DNA of 38,569 nt from the NCBI GenBank assembly GCA_902769805.1, contig CACXQL010000045.1, forward strand, positions 1 through 38,569, given 5' to 3'. The notes below the pieces were generated by a model. That model searched no databases. It worked only from the letters and a program-made list of their open reading frames with translations, and had not been told where the DNA came from. This document shows positions 6,861-16,483 of the stretch, piece after piece; within the stretch, counting starts at the first letter, position 1; the number at the start of each line of letters is the position of its first letter. The DNA is from an uncultured Prevotellaceae bacterium (GTDB lineage Bacteria; Bacteroidota; Bacteroidia; Bacteroidales; Bacteroidaceae). The position numbers and the translations under genes are program-made.

Positions 6861-7279
6861 AAAAAAGGCGTGTCCATTGTGTCACTACATTCATCAAGGT
6901 ACTTGCAAACCCATCTCATTGTAATGAACAATAGCCCACGCCGATTATGATGCCACCCCCGAAGGGACAAACTATCATAACGGAGTGAGCATTCTTTTGT
7001 CCATTATCCTACGAGATCAAGTTATTGCAAGTTTTGATGAAAGGATAATTTCGAATTAAATGCTCAGACCAGCCCGTTTTGGACTGAATCGACTGCAAAG
7101 ATATATCTTTTCAGAGAAATCACCAAATCTTTCATTGAGAATAAAACGCCCACCGTTTCTTAAAATCAGAAAATGAAACGGGGCAAATGATGGCATGAAC
7201 TCATTGTTGTAGTACTTTTGCAGTCAAAAAACATTTGCAGCATGATTAAAAATATCCATAAAATTAATACCATTCACAA
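6861..7279. other. Intergenic region before the RHS operon
   Basis: About 420 bp. It holds a minus-strand -7 box (7096-7103), an imperfect hairpin (CCGTTTC 7153-7159 with GAAACGG 7175-7181), and the -7 box of the RHS operon (7213-7220). No ORF in it resembles a protein I know. Confidence 0.5.
7213..7220 (+). promoter_or_regulatory. -7 box of the RHS operon
   Basis: TACTTTTG matches TAnnTTTG, 59 bp before the ATG at 7280. No convincing -33 box is seen. Confidence 0.55.
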
Positions 7280-8350
7280 ATGAAACTGTATCCATTGGTT
7301 CAAACATTATTATTGCTATTCGGAGCAACATCGGTCTATGGTCAAGTGAATATATTAGAAATGTCACTGGCATCATCCGATAGTTTACAGAAATGCAGAA
7401 TTCGCTATTTCTCTCCCGGAAAGGGTGGTAGAAACAAAGTGTGGGATTTCTCTCGGAAACTCGTTTCCAGAGAGTTGGCACAGGTGATGTTTATGAAGGA
7501 TAGTACAGGTGTAGTATCCGTCACAGAACCAGGCAAGATAGATTATTATCGAACAACTCCCGATACGCTCATGCTCTTTGGAAGTGAATCTCCTTTGGAG
7601 AAGCGGGAATACGTCATGGAGAAATTAGCCATGAAATATCCTCTTGAATATGGCGATTCTGTCAGTAAAGACTTCCGATGCGAGGGAAAGTATTGCGATC
7701 TTCAGTCTTTCCGCGAGGCCGGCACAACAACTCTCAAGGTAGATGCTGTCGGGTCAATAGTGCTTGCCGAGAATGATACTATCAGGAATGTACGAAGAGT
7801 ACATACCATCGATGCATACGCTATCTGTATGGATAGGGACTCTGCCGCCCTTGATACGGCAAGACTCACTCAGGTTATCGAAGAAAGATATGAATGGTAT
7901 CTTCCCGGAGCACAATACCCGATTATAGAGGATGTGATAAGCACCACCTATTATAATATGGATGCAATAGGTACCACCAGATATGCCTTCTGCAATCTGC
8001 CAGAGAATCAGGTAGACGATTATATCACACAGTTAGACGAGGATGCCCCCGATGATGATGAGCCAGATGACTCATTCGAAGAGGAGGAAACGGCGGCACC
8101 CGACATCATCCACTATCAAGTAGAGACCAGTGGCGGAGTGGTAAACATTACCTACGACCTTGACGCGGATGCCACCATCAACACCATCGTAGCCAGTCAC
8201 ATGGGTATGATCTACAAGCATAGGGAGTGGACACAGAGCGCAGGTCAAGGGTATGCTGTACAGATAGACTGTAACGGCTTGCGTCCAGGCATATATATCC
8301 TATACATTAACGTTAACGGAAAACCATATAGCGAGAAGATAACACTATGA
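7280..8350 (+). CDS. Secreted protein with T9SS-like C-terminal tail, first gene of the RHS locus
   Basis: The 356-residue protein has a signal peptide (about residues 1-21, ending VYG|Q) and a large N-terminal part of unknown fold. An acidic linker (about 252-272, mostly D and E) follows, then a C-terminal domain of about 80 residues. That domain ends VQIDCNGLRPGIYILYINVNGKPYSEKITL-like and has the pattern of type IX secretion type-A sorting domains ('L..GiYil.i...g...s.Kiil'). Its stop overlaps the next start by 4 bp (ATGA), so it is translationally coupled to the RHS protein. A role in export, docking or processing of the RHS proteins is plausible but inferred. Confidence 0.65.
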   Translation: MKLYPLVQTLLLLFGATSVYGQVNILEMSLASSDSLQKCRIRYFSPGKGGRNKVWDFSRKLVSRELAQVMFMKDSTGVVSVTEPGKIDYYRTTPDTLMLFGSESPLEKREYVMEKLAMKYPLEYGDSVSKDFRCEGKYCDLQSFREAGTTTLKVDAVGSIVLAENDTIRNVRRVHTIDAYAICMDRDSAALDTARLTQVIEERYEWYLPGAQYPIIEDVISTTYYNMDAIGTTRYAFCNLPENQVDDYITQLDEDAPDDDEPDDSFEEEETAAPDIIHYQVETSGGVVNITYDLDADATINTIVASHMGMIYKHREWTQSAGQGYAVQIDCNGLRPGIYILYINVNGKPYSEKITL

Positions 8351-11300
8351 AAACTACCATCAATACAATCTTGATGACCATAGCGCAGACGGCCTTGTTG
8401 CTGTCTTGTTTGCAAATGAAGGCTCAGGGGACTCCTTCAGTACCAGACGTCCCGCCAAGTCCTCAGGCTGTTGCCTTCAACCGTCTTGGCGACTATCAGG
8501 TCAACAACAACTATGGTGCTCCTGATATCAGCATCCCACTCTTTGAGATAGATTATTACGGGTTCAAGATCCCATTGTCGCTGCATTACGAAGCATCCCC
8601 GATGAAATCAGGTTACAACTACGATGTCACTGGTCGGGGATGGACATTGTCCGGCAATTCATGTGTTTCCAGAACTATCAAGGACCGGGCTGATGAGTAT
8701 GGCATGTTCAATAATCCCTTTGAATTGGATTCCTTTCAAGATACTTATGGAAATCCAAGGCTATATGTAAATTATGCTAACGAACTTGACAGACTGAACT
8801 TCCAATATGACAGTTATAACATTGTGTTACCGTCAGGCAGAACCATTCCCTTTTTCATGTATAAGACAAATGGTGTCATGCATTACGATCGCATGTATTA
8901 TGACAGTCATGTGAAGATAGAATGCAGCTATAGTACCAATTCAATAGATGCCTTCACTGTAACCGACGAGAGTGGTGTGATATATCACTTTACAGAACCG
9001 GAAATGGCTTCCAATATCCTCCAGAACGATCCTAATGCATTAAGAAATGTAACATGGCTGCTGACCAGTATCGACATACCGGCAAAGGGAACCATTTACT
9101 ATCAATATACGTCGCAACGAACCATTAACACTAACGTTGTCGGCGAGCCTGTAATGAGAATTTGCCGTCTGATGTCCAAAAATCAGGAGGACTATTCTGA
9201 AATAGGAATTCATACCTCATGTACCTTACAATCTCAGAGTCCGAGGTATACTATGAAATTCCTCAGCCGCATTCTTTATGGTCCTTCGAAAGTAGACTTT
9301 AATTACACGAACGATGGTCTGCACATGAGTGAGATTGTTGTATCCGACTGTTCTGAAACCATTAGGAGATTTACACTTGGCATCAGCGGTTCGTCCCTTA
9401 CGTCACTTGTCATCTCCAGTCCTGACAATACAGAAAGCCTGAGGTATGGTTTCAGCTACACGAACAACTCAGCTGGAGACCGTGTTGACTATTGGGGCAA
9501 CAGATGTAACTCAAATTCAGCGTACGACATCGGTAATTTCAACATGTTTGTTGACAATGCCGGATTAGACTGGAACACCTTGCAGACACAGTTTTCCTGG
9601 GAAGGAAACCTTGTACAAATTATTGCAAATGAACCAGACGACCTGAATTACTTTAAGCTCAAGTTGCAAACGACAGCCAACGGGGATACACGTCAGCCCA
9701 TAGGCCCTCAGCGCCATGGTGTTTTGACTTCTATCACTTATCCCAACGGCGGAATTACAACATTCAATTGGGAGAATCATCGCTTCCTTACCGCAACGGC
9801 AGCAGATGGTGACTTTGTTTTTGACAGGCGCAGCCAGCGTATTATCGAAGGTGGTGGCTTCAGAATCGAATCTATCAAGAATTATACTGCAGACGGGGCT
9901 GTAGCCAGTGAGGACTACTACAGGTATGGCTTCACACTCGGTGATATCATACACCGTAATTTCCCGCTGCCATTACCTGATAATCTTGTTATCAACAACA
10001 GCACTGACACCCTCAATCACCACATCGGATGCGGAGAAGCTGTTGTTGACCCTAATTTGCTTACTTTCATGACTTACAGCTATTCACCGCTAAGAATTCC
10101 CAGCGGATTCCGTCAAATGTTCTTAGGACTGCATAGCGGCTTCGAGAATGTACCCCTCGGCGATGGTGGCGCATGGTGGTGGGATGCCTATTTCTCCGCC
10201 AACACATTCCGTTCTCTTCTCGGTGGCAGACGCCCTGTGGTCTATCCTGAAATCACAGTCTATCACAAACATCCATTCGAATTTGCCGATTGTAAAAGCA
10301 AGACAGTCTATAAATATGATATCTATGATTATTATCTTAGCCCTAACACTTATTATCAGTCGTTCTTCAATCAGACGGCTGTTCCTGATACTGCCTATTT
10401 TGAGCCTCCATATTACTTCGGGTCCAGATTGAGAATCTTAGAGCATCCCGGACAGAGGCATCAGTTGAAGACTAAGTCTGATTATTCCTTTAATTCTACC
10501 AGCAACAAATGGGAACTGTTTTCCGAGGAAAGCTACTCACATAGTGAGGAGGAAATGTCAAAAAGCGGCTCTATCTATTGCAGCGAAATATCAAGAGGAC
10601 ATTGCAGTCGTCACACCCTTCAATATGGTACCGGCCGTCTTCTGAGTTCCTTTACTCTTTCAGAGTTCTATCAATCGGCTATGCAATATCTTGGCAGATC
10701 TATGTTGACAGGGAAATCAACCACGACGCTACGTCAGGGTGGAACGCGCACCTTAGACAACAAGCAGTCCGAGGTATATTCCTATCTGTATTCCGGAGTC
10801 CTCAAATCCAAAGATTATTATGATTTACCTTACGGAATACGAAGAGATTATTCGGACTACTATGACAAGGAGGATTTGTATTCGTACGTAGGCGAGGAAA
10901 GCGGCAACACAAACACTGTCATTGCAACGATGAAGTCAAGGAATATGCTGGCATCTCTACTTACTGCCGAGACTTTCACGTTTATCCCAAATATGGTAAG
11001 GCTTACAGGCAGCAAGATAGACTATGGCGACTTTAACGGTAGCATCCTGCCTTCCATGATATATGAGAGCAATGGGGACCTGTATGAGCAGAGTATAGAG
11101 GTCAAATCATACGATTCACACGGGAACCCCACGGAGATACTGGATAAAAAGACAGGTATATACAGCGTCTTCCTGTGGGATACGTACGACAGGTATCTGA
11201 TTGCTATGATCAAAGATGCCAGATTGTCTCAGATTCCGAACATTACGCAACTAAGGGCTGCAACTTCTCAAGTTCGTCGCTCCATGCTTCTGACCACATT

Positions 11301-11496
11301 TCCCAATGCCCTGATCCAGACCTGGAACTATCTGCCGTTGGTCGGTGTCTCTTCACATACGGATGTCAATGGACAAACCTTCCTTTATGAGTATGATGGA
11401 CTGGGCAGACTGAAATCAGAAAAGAGAGTCGTCAACGGCGTGCAAGCCCCTGAAATTCTGCATCGATATGAATATAACTATATGAACCAACAGTGA
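8347..11496 (+). CDS. RHS/YD-repeat family protein, toxin-less N-terminal partner
   Basis: The 1049-residue protein has a signal peptide (about residues 1-26, ending MKAQG) and opens with the Bacteroidetes RHS N-terminal pattern (NNNYGAPDISIPLFEIDYYGFKIPLSLHYEAS). The middle is a long beta-rich region. The C-terminus has classic YD repeats (TFLYEYDGLGRLKSEKRV, then RYEYNYMNQQ). It ends without the RHS core (no DPDG tip) and without a toxin, so it is half of the usual architecture. The second half is encoded by the next gene. The start overlaps the upstream stop (ATGA). The two proteins could jointly form the RHS shell. Confidence 0.8.
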   Translation: MKTTINTILMTIAQTALLLSCLQMKAQGTPSVPDVPPSPQAVAFNRLGDYQVNNNYGAPDISIPLFEIDYYGFKIPLSLHYEASPMKSGYNYDVTGRGWTLSGNSCVSRTIKDRADEYGMFNNPFELDSFQDTYGNPRLYVNYANELDRLNFQYDSYNIVLPSGRTIPFFMYKTNGVMHYDRMYYDSHVKIECSYSTNSIDAFTVTDESGVIYHFTEPEMASNILQNDPNALRNVTWLLTSIDIPAKGTIYYQYTSQRTINTNVVGEPVMRICRLMSKNQEDYSEIGIHTSCTLQSQSPRYTMKFLSRILYGPSKVDFNYTNDGLHMSEIVVSDCSETIRRFTLGISGSSLTSLVISSPDNTESLRYGFSYTNNSAGDRVDYWGNRCNSNSAYDIGNFNMFVDNAGLDWNTLQTQFSWEGNLVQIIANEPDDLNYFKLKLQTTANGDTRQPIGPQRHGVLTSITYPNGGITTFNWENHRFLTATAADGDFVFDRRSQRIIEGGGFRIESIKNYTADGAVASEDYYRYGFTLGDIIHRNFPLPLPDNLVINNSTDTLNHHIGCGEAVVDPNLLTFMTYSYSPLRIPSGFRQMFLGLHSGFENVPLGDGGAWWWDAYFSANTFRSLLGGRRPVVYPEITVYHKHPFEFADCKSKTVYKYDIYDYYLSPNTYYQSFFNQTAVPDTAYFEPPYYFGSRLRILEHPGQRHQLKTKSDYSFNSTSNKWELFSEESYSHSEEEMSKSGSIYCSEISRGHCSRHTLQYGTGRLLSSFTLSEFYQSAMQYLGRSMLTGKSTTTLRQGGTRTLDNKQSEVYSYLYSGVLKSKDYYDLPYGIRRDYSDYYDKEDLYSYVGEESGNTNTVIATMKSRNMLASLLTAETFTFIPNMVRLTGSKIDYGDFNGSILPSMIYESNGDLYEQSIEVKSYDSHGNPTEILDKKTGIYSVFLWDTYDRYLIAMIKDARLSQIPNITQLRAATSQVRRSMLLTTFPNALIQTWNYLPLVGVSSHTDVNGQTFLYEYDGLGRLKSEKRVVNGVQAPEILHRYEYNYMNQQ

Positions 11497-11566
11497 TGAG
11501 CAGCATGAAATTCCGATTTGGCTTCAAAAAACATGCAATAGATGGTGTTATATCAGAAAGATATTG

Positions 11567-11574
11567 TACCTTTG
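11567..11574 (+). promoter_or_regulatory. Internal -7 box in front of the toxin-bearing RHS gene
   Basis: TACCTTTG matches TAnnTTTG and lies 29 bp before the ATG at 11604, which begins a good signal peptide. This supports a separate transcript for the second RHS gene and the downstream start codon. Confidence 0.6.
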
Positions 11575-11603
11575 TGCAGACTAACCAAGACAGTTATGCA
11601 CGG

Positions 11604-14600
11604 ATGAGATTGCTATTAATATTCCTTTCATCCCTGCTGTCAGCATTCCTCCGTCCCTCCTTGGGTCTGAGTCAGAATGCATCGGGCAGCAACATCGTGT
11701 CGCGCACGATGCTGTCTTCTGACTGCACTGCATCCGTCAACCAGCGCGTCTACGACAACGGCCTTGGCGACATCGTCCAGGAGATCCAGTCGTATACGGG
11801 CTCTTCGCTTCCCAGCGTGACGGTTCACCACGAGTACGACGAGTACCGCCGCCGTACGAAGAGCTGGCTCCCCGTGTCCTCTTCCGACAGTCTCTTCATC
11901 GCAGGCAACATGATTGCCTATAATGCCGTGTCGCAGTATTCCGACAACGCCCCCTACTCACGCACGGTCTACGACGGCTTCCTGCCTTCCCAGCCCTCCG
12001 CGCAGTACAAGGCGGGCGTCCAGTGGCAGAACAACGGCAAGAAGGTGTCACTCTCGTATAGCGAGTATGTGGGTGCCGGCATGTTCTCCCCCGAGGACGG
12101 CTACCTGTACATGTTCGAGAATGTCAAGTACCTCCGTACCCAGACCACCGACGAGGACGGCGGCGTCACTTCTGAGTACACCGACCTGAACGGTCGGCTG
12201 ATGATCAGCGAGACCATCCAGGGCAAGACCTACTACCTGTATAACACGAAGGGCGACCTCGCCTACGTCATGCCTCCCGCGCTGTCCTCCTACCTGATAT
12301 CCCAATACGGAACGGAAGTGGACGAGATCCCCGACACCGAGGCGATGATGCAGAAGTACGCCTACATCTACCGCTACGACCGTCAGCGCCACTGCATCTA
12401 CAAGAAGCTGCCGGGCTGCGATCCCGTCTACTACATTTACGACCGCGCCGGCCAGTGCATCCTGACGCAGGACGGCATCCTCCGTCAGTCAGGCAAGTGG
12501 GCATACACCATCCCCGACAAGTTCGGCCGTCCCTGCATCAGCGGCATCTGCCAGTACTCGGGCTCCTATACGGCTGAGCCCCTGCACTCCGTCCATGTCT
12601 ATGCGGAATATGACGGCAGCAGCACTGCAACGGGCGGGTATACCGTCCACAACCTCACGCTGACGGGACAGACGCTGTATTCTGCCGCCTACTACGACGG
12701 CTACTCGTTCATCGGCCAGCACGGCGTGCCCTCCACCTTGACGGCATCCACCGTCTCCGGCTTCACGTTCGACGCCTCGGTCCACCACGGCATGCAGACG
12801 GGCTCGGCAACGGCGGTTCTGAGCAACGGCAGCGTAACGGGCTACACATATGCCGCCCTGTACTACGACTCACGCTACAACGTCTCGCAGGTCAAGGCCA
12901 CCGACCACCTCGGAGGCACCGGCATCACCAGCACCTCCTACACATACACCGGCAAGCCGCTGCGCGTGAACATACAGCGCAGCAAGGGCAATTCCGGGAC
13001 GACATACATCAACCGCATCTATACCTACGACGGGGCTGACAGGATGGGCTCCTGCATATTCTCCATTGCCCATGGCACGCCGTCCCTGTCCTCTACGCAG
13101 ACGTATGCCTACGACGCCCTGGGCCGCCTGTCGAGCGTCACGCGCCCGTTCACTTCTGGAACCGTCAGCTACAGCTACGACCTCCACGGATGGACGACGG
13201 GCATCACCACCAACAGTTTCTATGAGGAGCTGTTCTATGCCAGCGGCCCCGGCAATCCCCGCTGGAACGGCAACATCAGCGCCATGCGCTGGCATAACGA
13301 CGACTATTACTACAAGCGGGGCTACAAGTTCATGTACGACGGCGCCAACAGGCTGACCCAGGCCACTTACGGTGAGGGTGACGCCCTCGCGCTCAACACG
13401 GGCAGGTTCAGCGAGGGCGTGCAGTACGGTGCCAACGGCAACATAGTAGGTATTACTCGTAAGGGGAAAAGTTCGTCCAACAGCTACGGCCTGATGGACA
13501 ACCTGACGCTCTCCTACGACGGCAACCGGCTGACGGGCGTTTCCGAGACGGTATCGGACTATGACTTCACGGGCTCCTTCGAGTACAAGAAGGCCAACGG
13601 CTCGCAGTACATCTACAACAGCAACGGCTCGCTGGTGGCCGACAGGAGCCGCAACATCGCCTATATCACCTATGATGCCAACAACAACCCGCAGACGATA
13701 TATTTCACCAACGGCAACGAGATCAGGTACACCTACAGCGGCACGGGTGAAAAGCTGTGTGCCAAGTACTATAATGCCGTGCCTAACGTCACGAGGGCAT
13801 TCGGTGTGAAGCCGGAAGGTTACCCCCAGAGCCAGATCATGTGTGTATACCAGTATGACTACATCCTTGGCGGGAGTATGGTCATGTATAACGGCATGAT
13901 AGACAAGGTGCTCTTCGAGGGCGGCTATGCCAAGGGCACGCCCTTAAGCAGCACGACCTACGATTTTACGCTCTACTACTACAATAAGGACCACCTGGGC
14001 AACAACCGCGAGGTGGTGAACTACAGCGGTAACGTACAACAGTTGACGAACTACTATCCGTTCCCGTATACCGACCCCAGAGCCGTGGTGAGTGCAAGCC
14101 TCCAGCCTTACAAATACAACGGCAAGGAACTGGACACGATGCACGGACTTAACACCTATGACTATGGTGCCCGCCAGTACTACCCCATACTATGCAGATG
14201 GGATAGGGTGGACCCGCTGGCGGAGAAGAATCCTGGAATCAGTCCGTATCATTATTGTCATAATAATCCGGTGAACAGAGTGGATCCAGATGGAAGAGAT
14301 GGTGTTCGTATTATTGATCCGACTAATCAAACTATAACTATTAAGGCCACATATTTTGTTAGAACAACTTCTAAAATGTATAGAGATGGTAATAGAGTTA
14401 TGAGTTTGTCAGGTTATTCTGATTCTGATATTAAGAATATGAACAATTACAGTAATGAATTAAATAAAATGGGATATTCAATATCTGAAGGGGATTATTC
14501 TGGATATAAAGTTGTTTTTGACCTTAGATTTGTTGATGGGAAAGACCTATCGCCCCAAAAAATAGTAGAAGAATATGAGGGGTATGATATTAGCAATACT

Positions 14601-14906
14601 ATTGAGCCTGGGAACGAATATACTAATAGGAATCTACATTTCAAAGAAACTATCAATTCCGATGGTTCAACCTCTGTTGTCGGTGGTGTAACTTCTAATA
14701 ACAAGAATATTGTAATGAATGTAGGGACAGATTATACTGACACGGATTCAAATAGGAAACATGAAATGTTTCATACACTTGGTGCACAACATCCAAAAGG
14801 AAGTGGTGCAAGTTCTGGGATTATGGCATATCCACCTCAACAGCCAAATCAAAGTGATATTAATAAGTTGATGAATAATAACATATTAAAAGATGTCTAC
14901 AAATAG
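11604..14906 (+). CDS. RHS protein with C-terminal metzincin-like peptidase toxin
   Basis: I choose the ATG at 11604 (1100 residues) because a signal peptide starts there (MRLLLIFLSSLLSAFL) directly behind a -7 box. The frame also extends upstream to 11493. Next comes a DUF6443-like start (NQRVYDNGLGDIVQEIQS), many YD repeats, then the RHS core end: YYYNKDHLGNNREVV, YDYGARQYYPILCRWDRVDPL, and NNPVNRVDPDG. After DPDG a tip of about 200 residues begins. It has HEMFHTLGAQH (about residues 1053-1063 from this start) and a Met-turn SGIMAY 9 residues on: the HExxHxxGxxH signature of metzincin zinc peptidases. Base composition drops visibly from GC-rich to AT-rich at the tip. The following gene, overlapping by 14 bp, probably encodes immunity. 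Confidence 0.85.
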   Translation: MRLLLIFLSSLLSAFLRPSLGLSQNASGSNIVSRTMLSSDCTASVNQRVYDNGLGDIVQEIQSYTGSSLPSVTVHHEYDEYRRRTKSWLPVSSSDSLFIAGNMIAYNAVSQYSDNAPYSRTVYDGFLPSQPSAQYKAGVQWQNNGKKVSLSYSEYVGAGMFSPEDGYLYMFENVKYLRTQTTDEDGGVTSEYTDLNGRLMISETIQGKTYYLYNTKGDLAYVMPPALSSYLISQYGTEVDEIPDTEAMMQKYAYIYRYDRQRHCIYKKLPGCDPVYYIYDRAGQCILTQDGILRQSGKWAYTIPDKFGRPCISGICQYSGSYTAEPLHSVHVYAEYDGSSTATGGYTVHNLTLTGQTLYSAAYYDGYSFIGQHGVPSTLTASTVSGFTFDASVHHGMQTGSATAVLSNGSVTGYTYAALYYDSRYNVSQVKATDHLGGTGITSTSYTYTGKPLRVNIQRSKGNSGTTYINRIYTYDGADRMGSCIFSIAHGTPSLSSTQTYAYDALGRLSSVTRPFTSGTVSYSYDLHGWTTGITTNSFYEELFYASGPGNPRWNGNISAMRWHNDDYYYKRGYKFMYDGANRLTQATYGEGDALALNTGRFSEGVQYGANGNIVGITRKGKSSSNSYGLMDNLTLSYDGNRLTGVSETVSDYDFTGSFEYKKANGSQYIYNSNGSLVADRSRNIAYITYDANNNPQTIYFTNGNEIRYTYSGTGEKLCAKYYNAVPNVTRAFGVKPEGYPQSQIMCVYQYDYILGGSMVMYNGMIDKVLFEGGYAKGTPLSSTTYDFTLYYYNKDHLGNNREVVNYSGNVQQLTNYYPFPYTDPRAVVSASLQPYKYNGKELDTMHGLNTYDYGARQYYPILCRWDRVDPLAEKNPGISPYHYCHNNPVNRVDPDGRDGVRIIDPTNQTITIKATYFVRTTSKMYRDGNRVMSLSGYSDSDIKNMNNYSNELNKMGYSISEGDYSGYKVVFDLRFVDGKDLSPQKIVEEYEGYDISNTIEPGNEYTNRNLHFKETINSDGSTSVVGGVTSNNKNIVMNVGTDYTDTDSNRKHEMFHTLGAQHPKGSGASSGIMAYPPQQPNQSDINKLMNNNILKDVYK
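13965..14063 (+). repeat. 99-bp exact repeat, RHS core copy 1
   Basis: Identical to 15669-15767 at all 99 positions. It encodes FTLYYYNKDHLGNN...NYYPF of the RHS core. Such identity between the full-length RHS gene and an orphan cassette is a natural substrate for recombination that would exchange toxin tips. Confidence 0.9.
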
Positions 14907-15486
14907 TTTTATTAAAAAACGTATATTATTTGCTATATTAGTGATTATCACCCATATTTACTCTTATGCGCAGAATAGCATTCCTGTAATAATAGGGAAG
15001 GATTACGTTTATGCTTTATTCTCTATTGAAAAGCAAAATACTTATCCTATATTTTTTGCAGCAATACTTGATAGTAAAGATTCTCTTTATATTAACACAC
15101 ATTCTGTTGATAGTTGTATCCTGCAAGTTTATTATAATGCAAAATCTGCACCTGTGATGGTTCATGAATGTTACAAAACCTTTTATGATGTTTTTGGAGA
15201 AAATTCAACAGTCCATCAACTTTGTGAGCGTTTTTTTTCTGAATTTGAGGATTTGTTTAGCACACATTGTATATCTCAGACATTCAAATTGGATACTGGA
15301 GAGACAATGCGAATTCAATATGCTCGATTTGTTGGTTTAATTGCTGCTACATCCTATACGCATTCATTATCAATTGGACTTAGTACAACAGATTATCCTT
15401 TTCTAAAGAAAAGATTTATTCCATTATCCATATTAGAAAGCATGAATGCAGAAGATTTTGTTATATCGACCAAGGGACATTGGTGA
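14893..15486 (+). CDS. Periplasmic putative immunity protein for the metzincin-like toxin
   Basis: The 197-residue protein starts with a signal peptide (about residues 1-26, ...HIYSYAQ). The mature part matches no family known to me and has several Cys residues (SCILQ, HECYK, LCERF, HCISQ) that could form disulfides in the periplasm. The ATG lies inside the last codons of the toxin gene (14-bp overlap), so the pair is translationally coupled. Its low-GC composition matches the toxin tip rather than the RHS body, suggesting the two moved as one cassette. The immunity role is inferred from position. Confidence 0.65.
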   Translation: MSTNSFIKKRILFAILVIITHIYSYAQNSIPVIIGKDYVYALFSIEKQNTYPIFFAAILDSKDSLYINTHSVDSCILQVYYNAKSAPVMVHECYKTFYDVFGENSTVHQLCERFFSEFEDLFSTHCISQTFKLDTGETMRIQYARFVGLIAATSYTHSLSIGLSTTDYPFLKKRFIPLSILESMNAEDFVISTKGHW

Positions 15487-15492
15487 ATCACG

Positions 15493-15499
15493 GGGACAG
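15493..15499 (+). repeat. GGGACAG motif before orphan cassette 1
   Basis: Single GGGACAG copy in the gap before the first leader duplicate. The same heptamer occurs four times before the second copy (17228, 17275, 17292, 17310). Confidence 0.5.
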
Positions 15500-15531
15500 A
15501 TTTTTGAATGAATGAGGGAAATTGGAGACTC

Positions 15532-15767
15532 GATGATCCACTTTAAACGAGACAATAGTAATGAATAAGATAAAGTCACGACATATTTGGATTCTGGTAG
15601 TTCTGTTGATGGTGCTCTTTGACGGTGGCTATGCCAAGGCAGAGCGGATAAACTCCACAGGCTACGGCTTTACGCTCTACTACTACAATAAGGACCACCT
15701 GGGCAACAACCGCGAGGTGGTGAACTACAGCGGTAACGTACAACAGTTGACGAACTACTATCCGTTC
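15532..15767 (+). repeat. Cassette-leader duplication, copy 1
   Basis: Aligns without gaps and with few mismatches to 17321-17556. It covers about 29 bp of 5' leader, the signal peptide and the first RHS-core block. Beyond 15767 the alignment resumes at 17611 after a 54-bp (18-codon) indel. Confidence 0.85.
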
Positions 15768-16475
15768 AAGTACAACGGCAAGGAGTTGGACCTGATGCAT
15801 GGACTGAACACCTATGACTACGGAGCACGCCAGTACGACCCGATACTTTGCAGATGGGACAGGGTGGATCCATTGTGTGAGAAAAATCCAGAAATCAGTC
15901 CATATGCGTATTGCGGGAATAATCCTGTGAAGAATGTTGACCCGGATGGAAAGATAATTGTTATTGCAAAGGGAGCATCGGAGTCTTTCATACGAGATTA
16001 TGAGCAAACAGTGCAGACTATAGAGGAAAAAGGATGTGGTGATGTTTGGAGGGCACTCAACGATTCTCCAGAGGTTTATACTCTTGTTGAAAGTAGTGGT
16101 AATAGTAATAGTTTTGATTCTTCGACAAAAACTATTTCATGGAATTCTAGGAAGGGATTATATACGAGCAATGATGTTTATTTATCACCGGCCACGCGTT
16201 TAAATCATGAATTATCCCATGCGCTACAATTTGATATGAATCCTGAACAGTATAAAAAAGATATGAATACTCATATTGAAGGGGAAGATGAGACATATAC
16301 TGTAGAAGAAAAGAGAGTGATAGAGGGGACAGAGAGCAAAACAGCAGCATGTCTTGGAGAAATTAATAGTGGAGAAAAAACACGATTTGATCATAGTGGT
16401 AGACCGTTTGATACAAATAGTCCTATTTCTAACAGAGAATTGGAACCAATGGATGTTATTGTTTTTCCTAAATAA
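15561..16475 (+). CDS. Orphan RHS cassette with M91-like zinc metallopeptidase toxin
   Basis: The 304-residue protein has a signal-peptide-like start (residues 1-27, ending YAKA). Part of that stretch, LFDGGYAKA, is itself the RHS motif LFEGGYAKG. A shortened RHS core follows (FTLYYYNKDHLGNN to VDPDG, 38-130) lacking the 18 residues between NYYPF and KYNGKELD. The toxin domain (131-304) contains SPATRLNHELSHALQ with HExxH at 216-220 and VEEKRVIEGTESK about 28 residues later, supplying a likely third ligand. This layout resembles M91/NleD-type peptidases. The next gene, 8 bp downstream, is the likely immunity gene. It lacks the RHS shell, so it is either exported alone by Sec or is a spare tip for recombination. 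Confidence 0.75.
   Translation: MNKIKSRHIWILVVLLMVLFDGGYAKAERINSTGYGFTLYYYNKDHLGNNREVVNYSGNVQQLTNYYPFKYNGKELDLMHGLNTYDYGARQYDPILCRWDRVDPLCEKNPEISPYAYCGNNPVKNVDPDGKIIVIAKGASESFIRDYEQTVQTIEEKGCGDVWRALNDSPEVYTLVESSGNSNSFDSSTKTISWNSRKGLYTSNDVYLSPATRLNHELSHALQFDMNPEQYKKDMNTHIEGEDETYTVEEKRVIEGTESKTAACLGEINSGEKTRFDHSGRPFDTNSPISNRELEPMDVIVFPK
15669..15767 (+). repeat. 99-bp exact repeat, RHS core copy 2
   Basis: Identical to 13965-14063 in the full-length RHS gene. Confidence 0.9.
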
Positions 16476-16483
16476 ATGTAAAT

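Noticed and set aside
11640-13809. Many long open frames opposite or out of phase with the second RHS gene, rich in Arg/Ala/Val
   Set aside because: They arise from the high third-position GC of the RHS gene and show no family features.
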